Positions 42,175 through 51,363 are shown, counted from the first letter of the stretch. The stretch is 64,000 nt of DNA from Bosea sp. 124 (GCF_003046175.1 NZ_PZZM01000001.1:4543001-4607000), one strand, 5' to 3'. Numbers and translations: made by a program. Notes: generated by a model from the sequence alone, not told the origin.

Positions 42175-42865
42175 GCGCGGCGAGCAATGCGTCGATCCGC
42201 TCCGACATCAAGAGCGGCATCAGTTCGTTCACGGTCTCGCGCGGGAGCTCCCACCAGCGCGTCGCGAGCAGAGCCGCAATCGTCTCCTCGCCGAAGCGCA
42301 GCCGCAGCACCCTGGCCGGGTTGCCCCCGACGATGGCGTAAGGCGGCACGTCACGGGTGACGACGGCGCGGGCAGCGATCACGGCGCCGGTGCCGATGGT
42401 GACGCCCGACAGCACCATGCATTGCGAGCCGAGCCAGACGTCGTGCCCGATCGCGACATCGCCGCGCGTCGTATGGCTGCCGGCGATCCCGGTGGCGTCA
42501 GGCCAGAGCCGCGCCAGTTCGGGGAAAGGATAGGTGGTCGCCCAATCCGTGCGGTGGTTGCCGCCAAGCAGGATTTCGACGCCGTCCGCGATCGAGCCGT
42601 AGCGGCCGATCGTCAGCTTCGCGCCGCTTTCGGGGAAGCGCACCTTGGGGCGGCCATAGGTCCAGGCCCCGACCGCGACCTGCCCGGGCCGCCGCGCGAT
42701 CAGCTTCGCCAGATGCAGCCGCGTCTGGTTGTCGGGATTGAAGCGCTTCCGCAGCAGGCCGTTCGCCGCCGGTGCGAGCCCCGCCCACCAGGCGACGAGC
42801 GGGCCCGGCCGCCAATTCGTGTCCTCCGGCGGTAGAGCGCCCGCCGGATCAGTCTCCCGGCTCAC
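42146..42865 (-). CDS. Hexapeptide-repeat acetyltransferase (CatB/xenobiotic type)
   Basis: A 239-aa left-handed beta-helix acyltransferase of the CatB/VatD type. The hexapeptide part runs from [23 protein letters not shown] to [40 protein letters not shown] and [12 protein letters not shown]. The catalytic His is in GGNHRTDW. Such enzymes O-acetylate sugars or antibiotics; next to a glycosyltransferase and an acyltransferase, a surface-sugar substrate is more likely. Its start overlaps the stop of the large exported protein upstream (ATGA). Confidence 0.88.
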   Translation of the reverse strand: MSRETDPAGALPPEDTNWRPGPLVAWWAGLAPAANGLLRKRFNPDNQTRLHLAKLIARRPGQVAVGAWTYGRPKVRFPESGAKLTIGRYGSIADGVEILLGGNHRTDWATTYPFPELARLWPDATGIAGSHTTRGDVAIGHDVWLGSQCMVLSGVTIGTGAVIAARAVVTRDVPPYAIVGGNPARVLRLRFGEETIAALLATRWWELPRETVNELMPLLMSERIDALLAALRSRATTGA

Positions 42866-44685
42866 TGCGCATTGGCCTTGAGGTCGATCTTGTCGAGGAT
42901 CTCGGTCGGGTCGGTGATCGCGATCACGTCGGCGAGGCCGAGTCCGCTCGCCGATCTGGCGCTGGCCTCGACCGTGAGCGTGCCGGGCTTGGCGGCAAAG
43001 CGCGACACCGCCGCCGTCAGCGTCTTGGCCGCGTCGGAGGGGCCGAGGATCGAGGCGAGGCCGAGGCTCGCGATCATCGCGAATTGCTGGCGCATCTCGT
43101 CGGGCTTGCGGCCGGCCTTGCGGGCCTCGTTGGCGATCAGCTTCTCGACCAGCCCGAAATTCTCAAGCCTGGCGGTGAGGCCGCGCGCGGTCGCACCCAG
43201 CGCCGCGACCTGGGCGAGCGCGGTGTCGCTCGAGAACAGGTCCTTCGTGACGTTGCCGAGCGTGGCCGAGGCCTCGAGCCGGGCGAGGCCGGCGCCGCCG
43301 AAAGCGATCTGGCGAATCGCGAGCTCGTTGCGCGCGGCCTCCCAGGCGAGGTCGAGCTTCGCCGAGAGATCGAGCGAGCGGATCCCCATCGCGATCATGT
43401 CGCGGGCAGCCGGGTTGCCGGCGCCTTCGATGATCGGTGCGACGAGCTTGTCGATGGTCAGGACGAGGCTGGTCGGGATGCCGTTGAGCTGTTCGCCGGC
43501 CTTCAGCTCGAAAGTGCCGAGTCCGATCTTGATCGGCTGGCCGCCTGGCAGCATCGGCGGGGCATCGACCGAGAGACCGGCCAGCCGGATGGTGCCGAGG
43601 ATCGGGATGTAGCGACGCCAGTCGATCGTGTCGTTATCCGTCTCGGGCTTGGCCAGCGCGGCCTGGAGTTCGCGAATCACGGGTGTGAAGGAGAAGCCGG
43701 AATAGCTGATCGAATCGATCAGCCCCTTGCCGCCGCCGCCCCCGAACTGCAGCCCTTCGAGAGCAAAACCGGATTTTGCCGCGGTGTCCTCGCCATAGGC
43801 GATGCGGGCGATCTTCACCTCGACCGGGTCCGGCTTCGCGCCAGGCTTGCCATCGGGCTTCGGGTTGACGACGTTCATCGTCATGTCGCGGATTTCGCCG
43901 CTGCCGTAATCGATCCGGTCGTAGAGTGCGAGCAGGGACAGGCCCATGCGCTTCTCGGCCTCGCGCCTTGCGGGGTCCTGCTTGTCGCCGGGAGTGTTGA
44001 CCTCCTCGGACGTCGCCATGACGCGGTTGAGCACCTCGCCCAGCGGCTCTTCGCCGACGCGGGCGGCGAAGTCGCGGCCGACCATCCGGCCGAAGCTCAC
44101 CTTGCCGGCCGCGCCCATATCGACCGTGTAACCGTCCTGCTCGAAGCGCCGGAACAGCGGCTTGGCCGGCTCGCTGGCGCCCGGCGGTGTGCGCTCGGTC
44201 ACGACCCGGGCGGTATGACGCAGGTCGAGCCCCTCGAAGCCGAGACGCTTCAGCGTGCCGGTCATCTTTCCGGCGGCCGGGCTCTCGCCGGTCAGCGTGC
44301 CGCCGGTCGATTCGCCGCGCGCGACCTTGCCATCGCGGATCTCCGAGAAACGGACGTCGCGATAGGTCGTGACCTGTCGCTGCTTGCCCTGGCTGTGCTC
44401 GAAGACGAGCTCGGGGGCGGTGATCTCGGTGGCGTTCAACCGCCCGATGCGCGCGACCGCGCTCTCGCCGCTGCCGGTGTTCAGCAGCGTGGCGAAGGCC
44501 TCGCGCTCCAGCGCCGAGCCCTTGACGAGCAATTTGGGCGCCGAGATCACCATCGCCCCGAAATCGAGCCGGACATTGTCGAGCTGGAAATCGGCCGCCG
44601 CCACGGGCCGCGCCAGAACCAGCAGGGCGAGTGCGAGGGCGGCGGTGGCGCAAGGGGCCGGCCGGCGAAGGCGCGGAGCGGTCAT
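42862..44685 (-). CDS. Large exported protein of unknown function
   Basis: A 607-aa protein with a clear signal peptide ([20 protein letters not shown], mature from about ADFQLDNV). The rest is free of membrane segments and looks beta-rich and repetitive in style: [39 protein letters not shown], and [19 protein letters not shown]. This suggests stacked strands as in AsmA-like or lipid-transfer-type periplasmic proteins, but I recognise no family. It overlaps the acetyltransferase start by four bases, so both form one operon. It is divergent from the DUF192 gene. Confidence 0.75.
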   Translation of the reverse strand: MTAPRLRRPAPCATAALALALLVLARPVAAADFQLDNVRLDFGAMVISAPKLLVKGSALEREAFATLLNTGSGESAVARIGRLNATEITAPELVFEHSQGKQRQVTTYRDVRFSEIRDGKVARGESTGGTLTGESPAAGKMTGTLKRLGFEGLDLRHTARVVTERTPPGASEPAKPLFRRFEQDGYTVDMGAAGKVSFGRMVGRDFAARVGEEPLGEVLNRVMATSEEVNTPGDKQDPARREAEKRMGLSLLALYDRIDYGSGEIRDMTMNVVNPKPDGKPGAKPDPVEVKIARIAYGEDTAAKSGFALEGLQFGGGGGKGLIDSISYSGFSFTPVIRELQAALAKPETDNDTIDWRRYIPILGTIRLAGLSVDAPPMLPGGQPIKIGLGTFELKAGEQLNGIPTSLVLTIDKLVAPIIEGAGNPAARDMIAMGIRSLDLSAKLDLAWEAARNELAIRQIAFGGAGLARLEASATLGNVTKDLFSSDTALAQVAALGATARGLTARLENFGLVEKLIANEARKAGRKPDEMRQQFAMIASLGLASILGPSDAAKTLTAAVSRFAAKPGTLTVEASARSASGLGLADVIAITDPTEILDKIDLKANAQ

Positions 44686-44849
44686 GACGATCTCCTGTTC
44701 TGTGGGCGCGACCCTGCCGCAAGCAGGCCGCCAAGGAAAGACGACAACGCCGAAGATGCTGACGAAAAGCTTGACCGGCGGGCTGCCTTGGCCGGTATCT
44801 GTCGAAGAAATGCCATCTCCGGCGTCATAGGATCGGAGGATGCAGCGTC

Positions 44850-45428
44850 ATGGAGCTGAGACCGATGCAGGCCCATATCCGGCAAGCCAAGACCCCGCGG
44901 GCCAAGCCCCCGCGGACCAAGACCCGTTTTTCCGCCGCCGGCGTCGCGGCGGCCTGCATCATGCTCGCCGGCACCCTGGCGATTCCCGTTCCGGCGCTCG
45001 CACAGCCGCTGCGACTGGCGCAGGCCGCGCCGGCAGGGCAGGCGGCCTCGGCCCTGGAAACACTGTCGATCCTCAGCGGCGACAAGCGCCACGCCTTCCA
45101 GGTCGAGGTGATGCGCACCCCCGAGCAGCGGGCGAGGGGCTTGATGCATCGCCGCTACATGCCGGCCGATCGCGGCATGCTGTTCGACTTCGCGCGCGTC
45201 GAGCCGGTGGCGATGTGGATGGAGAACACTTTCATTCCGCTCGACATGCTGTTCATCCGGGCGGACGGCACGATCGCGCGCATCGCCGAGAACACCGAGC
45301 CGCTGTCGCAGCGCACGATTCCCTCGGGCGAGCCGGTGCTGTCGGTGCTGGAGATCAATGGCGGCGTCAGCCGGACGCTCGGAATCAAGCCGGGCGACCG
45401 CGTCGAGCACGTGCTGTTCAAGCGCTGA
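44850..45428 (+). CDS. DUF192 domain-containing exported protein
   Basis: A 192-aa protein with a basic n-region and signal peptide (AACIMLAGTLAIPVPALA). The DUF192 domain spans about 70-190: FQVEVMRTPEQRARGLMHRR, MLFDFARVEPVAMWMENTFI, LDMLFIRADGTIARIAENTE and GINGGVSRTLGIKPGDRV-type ending. DUF192 proteins are small beta barrels with conserved Met/Trp; function is not settled. The ATG at 44850 or the one at 44865 may be used. Confidence 0.88.
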   Translation: MELRPMQAHIRQAKTPRAKPPRTKTRFSAAGVAAACIMLAGTLAIPVPALAQPLRLAQAAPAGQAASALETLSILSGDKRHAFQVEVMRTPEQRARGLMHRRYMPADRGMLFDFARVEPVAMWMENTFIPLDMLFIRADGTIARIAENTEPLSQRTIPSGEPVLSVLEINGGVSRTLGIKPGDRVEHVLFKR

Positions 45429-45515
45429 GCCCAGTCAAACGCCGGGCTTGCCGGCTTTCGCTTGCGGCGCAGGCGCGTGACGTGATAGCCAACCGCGACG
45501 CGTGGAATGACAAGT

Positions 45516-45592
45516 CGGGGTATAGCGCAGCCCGGTAGCGCATCTGCTTTGGGAGCAGAGGGTCCCAGGTTCGAATCCTGGTGCCCCGACCA
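45516..45592 (+). tRNA. tRNA-Pro (anticodon UGG)
   Basis: 77 nt with encoded CCA. The acceptor stem CGGGGTA pairs with TGCCCCG. The anticodon stem TCTGC/GCAGA holds loop TTTGGGA with anticodon TGG, and the T-arm has GGTTCGAATCC. The D-arm AGCGCAGCCCGGTAGCGC is normal. Confidence 0.96.
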
Positions 45593-45697
45593 TTCCGGGT
45601 GTTTCGCAAGGCCCGCGCGAGCGCGGGCGGCGAGGAATTCGAGACCGTCCAGCGGATCAGATGATCCGGGATATCAGGTGAGGGCCGAGCGAGAGCC

Positions 45698-46003
45698 ATG
45701 ACCGCACGCATCTACCGCCCCGCCCGCACGGCCATGCAGTCCGGCACCGCCAAGACCGAGCGCTGGCTGCTCGAATATGAGCCCGAGCAGCCGCGCCAGA
45801 TCGAACCGCTGATGGGCTGGACCTCGTCCGGCGACATGAAGAGCCAGCTCAAGCTCTGGTTCGACAGCGAGGCCGAGGCTGTCGCCTATGCCACGCGCAA
45901 CGGCATCGCCTATCGCGTCGAGCAGCCCAACGAACCGGCGCGCCGGACCGTCGCCTATTCCGACAATTTCAAGTATTCGCGTCTGGGACAGTGGACGCAC
46001 TGA
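45698..46003 (+). CDS. NDUFS4-type complex I accessory subunit
   Basis: A 101-aa homologue of the 18-kDa NDUFS4 subunit (ETC complex I subunit conserved region). Diagnostic pieces are ARIYRPARTAMQSG, WLLEYEP, PLMGWTSSGDMKSQLKLWF, EAVAYATRNGIAYRV and YSDNFKYSRLGQWTH. It stabilises the NADH-binding arm of complex I. With the NDUFA12 gene at 10230 it shows a mitochondrial-like complex I. It lies between two tRNA genes. Confidence 0.96.
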   Translation: MTARIYRPARTAMQSGTAKTERWLLEYEPEQPRQIEPLMGWTSSGDMKSQLKLWFDSEAEAVAYATRNGIAYRVEQPNEPARRTVAYSDNFKYSRLGQWTH

Positions 46004-46041
46004 ATTTTTGAGACAGGCGAGGGCGCCGCGCCTTCGCTCAC

Positions 46042-46118
46042 GGGCCCGTAGCTCAGATGGATAGAGCAGCAGCCTTCTAAGCTGCTGGTCGCTGGTTCGA
46101 ATCCAGCCGGGCTCGCCA
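46042..46118 (+). tRNA. tRNA-Arg (anticodon UCU), island attachment gene
   Basis: 77 nt with encoded CCA. The acceptor GGGCCCG pairs with CGGGCTC (one G-T pair). Anticodon stem GCAGC/GCTGC with loop CTTCTAA gives TCT; the T-arm is GCTGGTTCGAATCCAGC. Its last 17 bases recur at 60506-60522, marking it as the integration target of the following island. Confidence 0.96.
46102..46118 (+). other. Attachment site, tRNA-side copy
   Basis: TCCAGCCGGGCTCGCCA, the 3' end of tRNA-Arg. An identical 17-bp copy lies at 60506-60522 in the same orientation. The tRNA stays intact because the element restores its 3' end. Confidence 0.88.
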
Positions 46119-46589
46119 CTATTGTTTTTATTAAGGAATTTCGCGTTTTAGGACTGGTTTGCCGAGGTCGTTAGGACCGGTTTTTAGGACCGCTTTTCGC
46201 GGCATGAAGTCGGCCAGCACTACGGTCTTCGAGGCCGTTCGGTTCGCCAAGACGCTCGTGGTCTCGTCGTGGTCGATGATGGTCAGCGGCAGCTTCGGCC
46301 ACTCACGTGGCCCGCGCCGATCGTCGCCGGATGGTCGAGGAGACGCTCGGGGAACTGCCGGGCGAGCCGCCGAGCACAGCGGTCGAGATGCTGAGCTTAG
46401 AAAATGGGACGGTGCGCATATCGCGTGGGACGCTGCGCATAGATGCGCTGTGCCGGACTAAGAATGCTCGCATGATCGACGAGGGGTGAGCGCGTCGCGC
46501 CCACCCGGCTCGCGTCGGATGACCGGGCCGGGCAACTTCGGCCGCTGCGCGACCTCGACCCGCCCGCTCACCCGCCGATGCCTTCGTCA
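46119..46589. other. Island left edge, no intact gene
   Basis: 470 bp between the tRNA and the IS21-type element. The first 80 bp are AT-rich and hold three TTAGGAC repeats (46148, 46171, 46184). A frame at 46307-46489 (GTG start, 60 aa, MVEETLGELPGEPPSTAVEM...) has no ribosome site or recognised family and is probably a remnant. Confidence 0.5.
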
Positions 46590-46699
46590 TGTGCAGGGCG
46601 GTGACAAAACCATCCAATGAAGCGCCGTCGTTTGTGCTGGCGCGGGCGGCGTAAAAGCCATCCATTTGGATAGGCTGATCCCTTTTGGGGTTGGCGGGG

Positions 46700-48199
46700 A
46701 TGTTCGCGGTGGAGGTCTACGCGGCGGTTCGGCAGTTCGTGTTCAATCAGGGGAAGAGCCGCCGGGAGGCGGCGCGTGTTTTTGGTCTGAGCCGCGAGAC
46801 GATTGCGAAGATGTGCCGGTTCTCGCTGCCGCCGGGGTACACGCGAACGAAGCCTGCCGGGAAGCCGAAGTTGGGTCCGTTGCTGCCGGTGATCGACGCA
46901 ATCCTGGAGGCTGACCGGAGCGCGCCGGTGAAGCAGCGCCATACGGCCAAGCGGATCTTCGAGCGCCTGCGCGACGAGCATGGTTTCGCTGGCGGCTACA
47001 CGGTGGTGAAGGATTACGTGCGGATCGGCCGGGCGCGTGGGCGCGAGACCTTCGTGCCGCTGGCGCATCCGCCGGGACACGCCCAGGTGGATTTCGGCGA
47101 GGCGATCGCGGTGATTGGCGGGGTTCGGCAGAAGATCCATTTCTTCTGCATGGACCTGCCGCAGTCGGACGCCTGCTTCGTGAAGGCCTATCCCCGCGAG
47201 ACGACGGAAGCGTTCCTGGACGGCCATGTCTCGGCCTTCGGCTTCTTCGAAGGGGTGCCGCTGTCGATCCTGTACGACAACACGCGCATCGCGGTGGCGA
47301 AGATCTGCGGCGACGGCAAGCGCGAGCGAACCCGCGCCTTCACCGAGCTGGTCAGCCATTATCTGTTCCGGGATCGCTTCGGCCGTCCAGGCAAGGGCAA
47401 CGACAAGGGCAAGGTCGAGGGCCTGGTGAAGTACGCCCGCTCCAACTTCATGACGCCGATCCCGGTGGTGGCAAGCTTTGAGGCGCTGAACGCCAGGCTG
47501 GCTGAGCGTTGCCGTCTCCGGCAGGGGGAACGAGCCGGGCGGCATGCCGGGACGATCGGAGAACGGCTTGTCGCCGATCTGGCGGCGTTGCGCGACCTGC
47601 CGGCCGTGCCGCTGGAGCCGTGCGAGAAGCGCAGCGCGCGGGTCTCCTCGACCGCATTGGTGCGCTACCGCTCAAACGATTACTCCGTGCCCACAGCTTA
47701 CGGCTTTCAGGATGTCGTGGTGAAGGGCTTCGTCGATGCGGTCGTGATCCTGTGCGGTGGCGCCGAGATTGCCCGTCACCCGCGCTGCTATGGCGAAGGC
47801 GTGTTCGTCTCCAACCCACTGCATTATCTCGCCCTGATCGAGACCAAGCCCAATGCGCTCGACCAGGCGGCGGCGCTCCAGGGCTGGGATCTGCCCGAGG
47901 CCTTCCAGCACCTGCGCCATCTGCTGGAGGCGCGCATGGGCAACCGTGGCAAGCGCGAGTTCATCCAGGTGCTGCGGCTGATGGAGGCGATGCCGCGAGA
48001 TATGGTGACCTTCGCGGTGACCGAGGCGATCCGCCTCGGTGCCATCGGCTTCGACGCGGTCAAGCTGATCGCGCTGGCGCGGATCGAGCGCAGGCCCGCC
48101 CGTCTCGACCTGTCGGCCTATCCCCATCTGCCGAGGACGACGGTCAGGACAACCGCGGCCGCCGACTATGCCGTGCTCCTGCCGGAGGAAGCGGCATGA
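46700..48199 (+). CDS. istA: IS21-family transposase IstA
   Basis: A 499-aa DDE transposase. The N-terminal helix-turn-helix has KSRREAARVFGLSRETIAKM. The integrase core carries Asp in HAQVDFGEAIAVIGG, Asp in LSILYDNTRIAV and Glu in KGKVEGLVKYARSNF. The C-terminal Mu-transposase-like domain has YRSNDYSVPTAYGF. The ATG at 46700 is used; a TTG five codons earlier is possible. It overlaps istB by ATGA. The frame appears intact. Confidence 0.93.
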   Translation: MFAVEVYAAVRQFVFNQGKSRREAARVFGLSRETIAKMCRFSLPPGYTRTKPAGKPKLGPLLPVIDAILEADRSAPVKQRHTAKRIFERLRDEHGFAGGYTVVKDYVRIGRARGRETFVPLAHPPGHAQVDFGEAIAVIGGVRQKIHFFCMDLPQSDACFVKAYPRETTEAFLDGHVSAFGFFEGVPLSILYDNTRIAVAKICGDGKRERTRAFTELVSHYLFRDRFGRPGKGNDKGKVEGLVKYARSNFMTPIPVVASFEALNARLAERCRLRQGERAGRHAGTIGERLVADLAALRDLPAVPLEPCEKRSARVSSTALVRYRSNDYSVPTAYGFQDVVVKGFVDAVVILCGGAEIARHPRCYGEGVFVSNPLHYLALIETKPNALDQAAALQGWDLPEAFQHLRHLLEARMGNRGKREFIQVLRLMEAMPRDMVTFAVTEAIRLGAIGFDAVKLIALARIERRPARLDLSAYPHLPRTTVRTTAAADYAVLLPEEAA

Positions 48200-49062
48200 C
48201 CAGTAACACCAGCGACGCGATGCCGGCGGGAACGACCAGCGGCACGCCGCAGGTCCTGCTGGCGCATCATCTCAAGCAGCTGAAGCTGCCGACGGTGCTG
48301 CGCGAGTACGACAAGGTCGCCCGCGAATGCGCGCGCGATGGCGTCGATCATCCGCGCTATCTGCTGCGCCTGATCGAGCTCGAACTGATCGACCGCGAGC
48401 GCCGCACGGTCGAGCGGCGCATCCGGGCGGCGCGCTTCCCGGCGGTGAAGAGCTTCGACACCTTCGACTTCGCCGCCATCCCCGACCTCAACAAGATGCT
48501 CGTCCTGGAGCTGGCACGCTGCGGTTATCTCCTGCGCCGGGAGAACATCATCGCGCTCGGCAATAGCGGCACCGGCAAGACCCATGTCGCGCTCGCACTT
48601 GGCCTGGCGGCTTGCCAGAAAGGCTTCTCCGTCACGTTCACGACGGCGGCTTCTCTGGTCAACCAGTTGCTGGAGGCCCGCGACGAGCGCCGCCTGCTCA
48701 AGCTTCAGCGCGATCTGCAGGCGGTCAAGCTGCTCATCGTCGACGAACTTGGCTACGTGCCGTTGTCGCCGACCGGAGCCGAGCTCTTGTTCGAGACCTT
48801 CTCGCAACGCTACGAGCGCGGCTCGACCATCGTCACCTCGAACCTGCCCTTCGAGGACTGGACCTCGGTCCTGGGATCGGAGCGTCTCACCGGCGCACTG
48901 CTCGACCGGCTCACCCACCACGTCAGCATCCTGGCCATGAACGGCGACAGCTACCGGCTCAAACAATCCGCCGGCCGACGCCGCGCTATCGCCGCGGCGG
49001 AGCAAAACCAGGCCACCGTCGAGCACATCGATCCAAACACCGGCGAGATCACCGAAAGCTGA
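48196..49062 (+). CDS. istB: IS21-family helper ATPase IstB
   Basis: A 288-aa AAA+ ATPase related to DnaC that assembles on target DNA and activates IstA. Walker A is GNSGTGKTH (about residue 123), Walker B is KLLIVDELGYVPLS, and the sensor region is STIVTSNLPFEDW. The start overlaps the istA stop, so translation is coupled. The N-terminal 100 residues are helical (LAHHLKQLKLPTVLREYD). Intact. Confidence 0.95.
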   Translation: MTSNTSDAMPAGTTSGTPQVLLAHHLKQLKLPTVLREYDKVARECARDGVDHPRYLLRLIELELIDRERRTVERRIRAARFPAVKSFDTFDFAAIPDLNKMLVLELARCGYLLRRENIIALGNSGTGKTHVALALGLAACQKGFSVTFTTAASLVNQLLEARDERRLLKLQRDLQAVKLLIVDELGYVPLSPTGAELLFETFSQRYERGSTIVTSNLPFEDWTSVLGSERLTGALLDRLTHHVSILAMNGDSYRLKQSAGRRRAIAAAEQNQATVEHIDPNTGEITES

Positions 49063-49076
49063 TCAGAAACGAACGC

Positions 49077-49120
49077 GACGATAAGCCAAGGGCCCCGATC
49101 GGGGCCCTTGGCTTATCGTC
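49077..49120. repeat. 44-bp perfect palindrome after istB
   Basis: Each arm is 22 bp (GACGATAAGCCAAGGGCCCC then GA, followed by the exact complement) with no loop. It lies 15 bp after the istB stop, within the IS21-type element. It could be a bidirectional terminator without a T-run, or a protein-binding or recombination site. Confidence 0.85.
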
Positions 49121-49186
49121 CTCCGGCGCCATCGCTGGCCTGGTTTTGCTCCGCCACGCTGGCCTGGAAACCGACCGCCGTTGACA

Positions 49187-49508
49187 GCGTTCACATTAGT
49201 CTGTGTCGATCCGGTCGTGTGCGATGCCACACGACCCTGCCCCTGTGGCGCGGCGTGGCTTTGGGCTCAGATGCCCGGAAATCCGTGGCAAATAGCTTTG
49301 GTTTCGAAATGGCTGACCCGTGCAAACGTTTCTTAGTACGGAATGGCACGGGACGAACTGGATGTAGATCGGACTGGCCCGAACATCGACCTTGCGCCGT
49401 CACCAGAGCGCCGAGGGCATGCAGGTCGTTCTCATTGACACGCGCGGAAATCGCACCCGGAATGTCGGAATAAGCCGAGAGCTATCTCGCGACGATGGGA
49501 CGTAGATC
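49187..49508. other. Non-coding stretch before nitronate monooxygenase, with hairpin
   Basis: About 320 bp with no convincing gene. At 49213-49236 a perfect 9-bp stem (GGTCGTGTG with its complement) with a 6-base loop could be an operator or terminator. The monooxygenase promoter should be here. Confidence 0.45.
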
Positions 49509-50576
49509 ATGAAGTTCGACCGCCGCATCCAGGACCTGTTCGGCATCGACCTACCGATCATCCAAGCGCCGATGGCGGGCTCAGTGGGCTCTGAAATGGT
49601 CATCGCAGTTTCCGAGGCCGGGGGGATGGGCTCGCTCCCATGTGCGATGCTTTCGGTCGAACAGGCGCGCGCGGAGATCGGCATCATTCGGCAACGCACA
49701 TCCCGCGCTATCAACCTCAACTTCTTCTGCCATACCCCGCCGCTACCAGCCCCCGAGCGCGAGATAGCCTGGAAAGCGCACTTAGAGCCTTACTACCGGG
49801 AACTCGGGCTTGATCCTCAAGCACCAATACCCAATGCGGCCCGAACGCCGTTCAACAGCGAGATGTGCGATGTCATTGCTGAGTTCCGGCCGGAGGTCGT
49901 GAGCTTCCACTTCGGGCTGCCCGAGGCCGGTCTCGTCGATCGGGTGAAGGCGACCGGCGCTAAAGTCATCTCTTCAGCAACGTCCGTCGATGAAGCGCGG
50001 TGGCTCGAGGGCCAAGGTTGCGATGCGATCATTGCCCAAGGTTACGAGGCCGGTGGGCATCGCGGAATTTTCCTTTCCGACGACATACGTACGCAAGCCG
50101 GAACCATGGCTCTTGTGCCGCAGGTCGTAGACGCAGTGCGAGTGCCGGTCATCGCGGCAGGCGGGATAGCCGACGCACGTGGAATAGTTGCCGCGTTCGC
50201 GCTTGGAGCTTCGGCCGTGCAGATCGGGACGGCGTTCCTTCTATGCCCTGAGGCAAAGACCAGCGCCGTCCATCGCGCTGCGTTGAAGACCGCGAAGGAC
50301 AACAGCATGGTGCTAACAAACGTTCTTACAGGCCGACCCGCGCGAGGCATCCTAAATCGCTTACTGCGCGAGGTCGGACATCTCTCCGATCTTGCTCCCG
50401 CCTTTCCACAAGCGGGTAGCGCGGTTGCGCCGCTCCGGGCCAAAGCGGAAGCGGCCGGATCGGGGGACTTCTCGCCATTGTGGGCAGGGCAGTCAGCAGC
50501 GTTGGCGCGGGAGATGCCAGCGGGTGATCTGACACGCCAACTCGCTGATGGCATGCTCGCTGCATTGCGGAGCTAG
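49509..50576 (+). CDS. Nitronate monooxygenase
   Basis: A 355-aa FMN-dependent TIM-barrel enzyme (former 2-nitropropane dioxygenase) that oxidises propionate-3-nitronate and alkyl nitronates. Class I features are PIIQAPMAGSVGSEMVIAVS, GGMGSLPCAM, the catalytic His in QGYEAGGHRGIF (about residue 183), IAAGGIADARGIVAAFALGA and QIGTAFLLCPEAKTS for FMN phosphate binding. It is the only clear metabolic enzyme on the island and may detoxify nitro compounds. The base composition is a little lower in GC than the chromosome genes. Confidence 0.92.
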   Translation: MKFDRRIQDLFGIDLPIIQAPMAGSVGSEMVIAVSEAGGMGSLPCAMLSVEQARAEIGIIRQRTSRAINLNFFCHTPPLPAPEREIAWKAHLEPYYRELGLDPQAPIPNAARTPFNSEMCDVIAEFRPEVVSFHFGLPEAGLVDRVKATGAKVISSATSVDEARWLEGQGCDAIIAQGYEAGGHRGIFLSDDIRTQAGTMALVPQVVDAVRVPVIAAGGIADARGIVAAFALGASAVQIGTAFLLCPEAKTSAVHRAALKTAKDNSMVLTNVLTGRPARGILNRLLREVGHLSDLAPAFPQAGSAVAPLRAKAEAAGSGDFSPLWAGQSAALAREMPAGDLTRQLADGMLAALRS

Positions 50577-50613
50577 AGGTAGAGTGACAAGCTCCAAAAG
50601 GCGCTACCTCAGA

Positions 50614-50874
50614 TTAGGTCTTTGACTTTCCGGTATCTGAAACTCGTGCTCCTCGGCTTCGGCTGACGTTTTCCACATGCGTTCCCTGAATTCCAGGAGC
50701 CATGTCGGTCGGATCGACCTGGGCCTTTTGCACGCCGCCCTCGTGCGATGTCCGGTGTTCCGGGGTTGTCGTCTGTGATCCGGCGTCGTTCTTCATTCGC
50801 AATGCCTTCGCCGCGTTCTTTTCCAACTCGGTTGCCCCGCCGGGCTGTTTCGACCATTTTTTAGGATCGAGCAT
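50614..50874 (-). CDS. Small hydrophilic hypothetical protein
   Basis: An 86-aa charged protein starting MLDPKKWSKQPGGATELEKN. A strong ribosome site (GGGAGG, six bases before the ATG) supports it over the overlapping frame that ends at 50609. It has no signal peptide or membrane segment and looks disordered, rich in Lys, Thr, Gln and Gly. Family unknown; it is convergent with the nitronate monooxygenase. Confidence 0.55.
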   Translation of the reverse strand: MLDPKKWSKQPGGATELEKNAAKALRMKNDAGSQTTTPEHRTSHEGGVQKAQVDPTDMAPGIQGTHVENVSRSRGARVSDTGKSKT

Positions 50875-51019
50875 GGTTATCCTCCCTTATTTTCGGCCGA
50901 TGCGATTCTATGCGCGTTGCCTGTGGGACAACTCGCCAACGCGGTCTTTGTGCCGGTGGGCACGAAAGCTACGACATACAAGCGGCAGCAAGGTCCAGAC
51001 CCGAATAGTGATCAGCCCG
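50875..51019. other. Short intergenic stretch
   Basis: About 145 bp with no gene seen. It should carry the promoter of the 86-aa protein on the minus strand; no clear sigma-factor motif is visible. Confidence 0.3.
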
Positions 51020-51328
51020 CTATTTACTTGCGACCCACTTTCGAAACCGAGCCCATCGATCAGCGCCTGATAACGTAAAGCGCGCCACCGGCTTCTGGAG
51101 AAACGGAACATCGGCGGCGAGCAACAGGAGCCCAAGCGGCAACATCCAGATACCAAGTCCCGGCAGAATTGAAAAAATGCCGCCCATCATGAGCAGAATA
51201 CCGACCGGTAAGCGAAGCCATCGCGAAGCAGGGTGGCGAAGCCAGCGCAGGCCAGCGCCGAGCCAAAGCGGCACCTCCTGCTCGAAGCGTCTGAAAGCCT
51301 GCCGTAGGGCCTGCTTGCCTTTGGGCAT
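51020..51328 (-). CDS. Small membrane protein (PGPGW-type)
   Basis: A 102-aa protein. A basic amphipathic N-terminus (KQALRQAFRRFEQEVPLWLG) is followed by two membrane helices around the turn ILPGLGIWMLPLGLLLLAAD. This resembles the PGPGW family of small transmembrane proteins. The ATG at 51328 was chosen for its upstream AGG-rich ribosome site; an ATG six codons earlier lacks one. Role unknown. Confidence 0.7.
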   Translation of the reverse strand: MPKGKQALRQAFRRFEQEVPLWLGAGLRWLRHPASRWLRLPVGILLMMGGIFSILPGLGIWMLPLGLLLLAADVPFLQKPVARFTLSGADRWARFRKWVASK

Positions 51329-51363
51329 TGTGCCTATTCCTATCATTTTCAGCGCAACAAGCG

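Larger units (their letters stand above)
46590..49186 (+). mobile_element. IS21-family insertion sequence
   Basis: About 2.6 kb carrying istA and istB. Proposed ends are TGTGCAGGGCGGT at 46590 and, on the other strand, TGTCAACGGCGGT ending at 49186, with further inner copies of a TGGTTTT / AAAACCA motif near both ends, as IS21 elements have multiple terminal repeats. I found no clear target duplication, so the exact borders are uncertain by some bases. Confidence 0.75.

Noticed and set aside
46159-46461. 100-aa frame after tRNA-Arg
   Set aside because: No ribosome site, no family, and it crosses the AT-rich repeat zone; treated as non-coding or remnant.
46582-49194. Target duplication of the IS21-type element
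   Set aside because: The flanks (TTCGTCA and GCGTTCA) are only loosely alike, so no true duplication can be claimed.
50609-50857. 82-aa frame overlapping the 86-aa protein gene
   Set aside because: The alternative frame at 50614-50874 has the strong ribosome site; this one does not.
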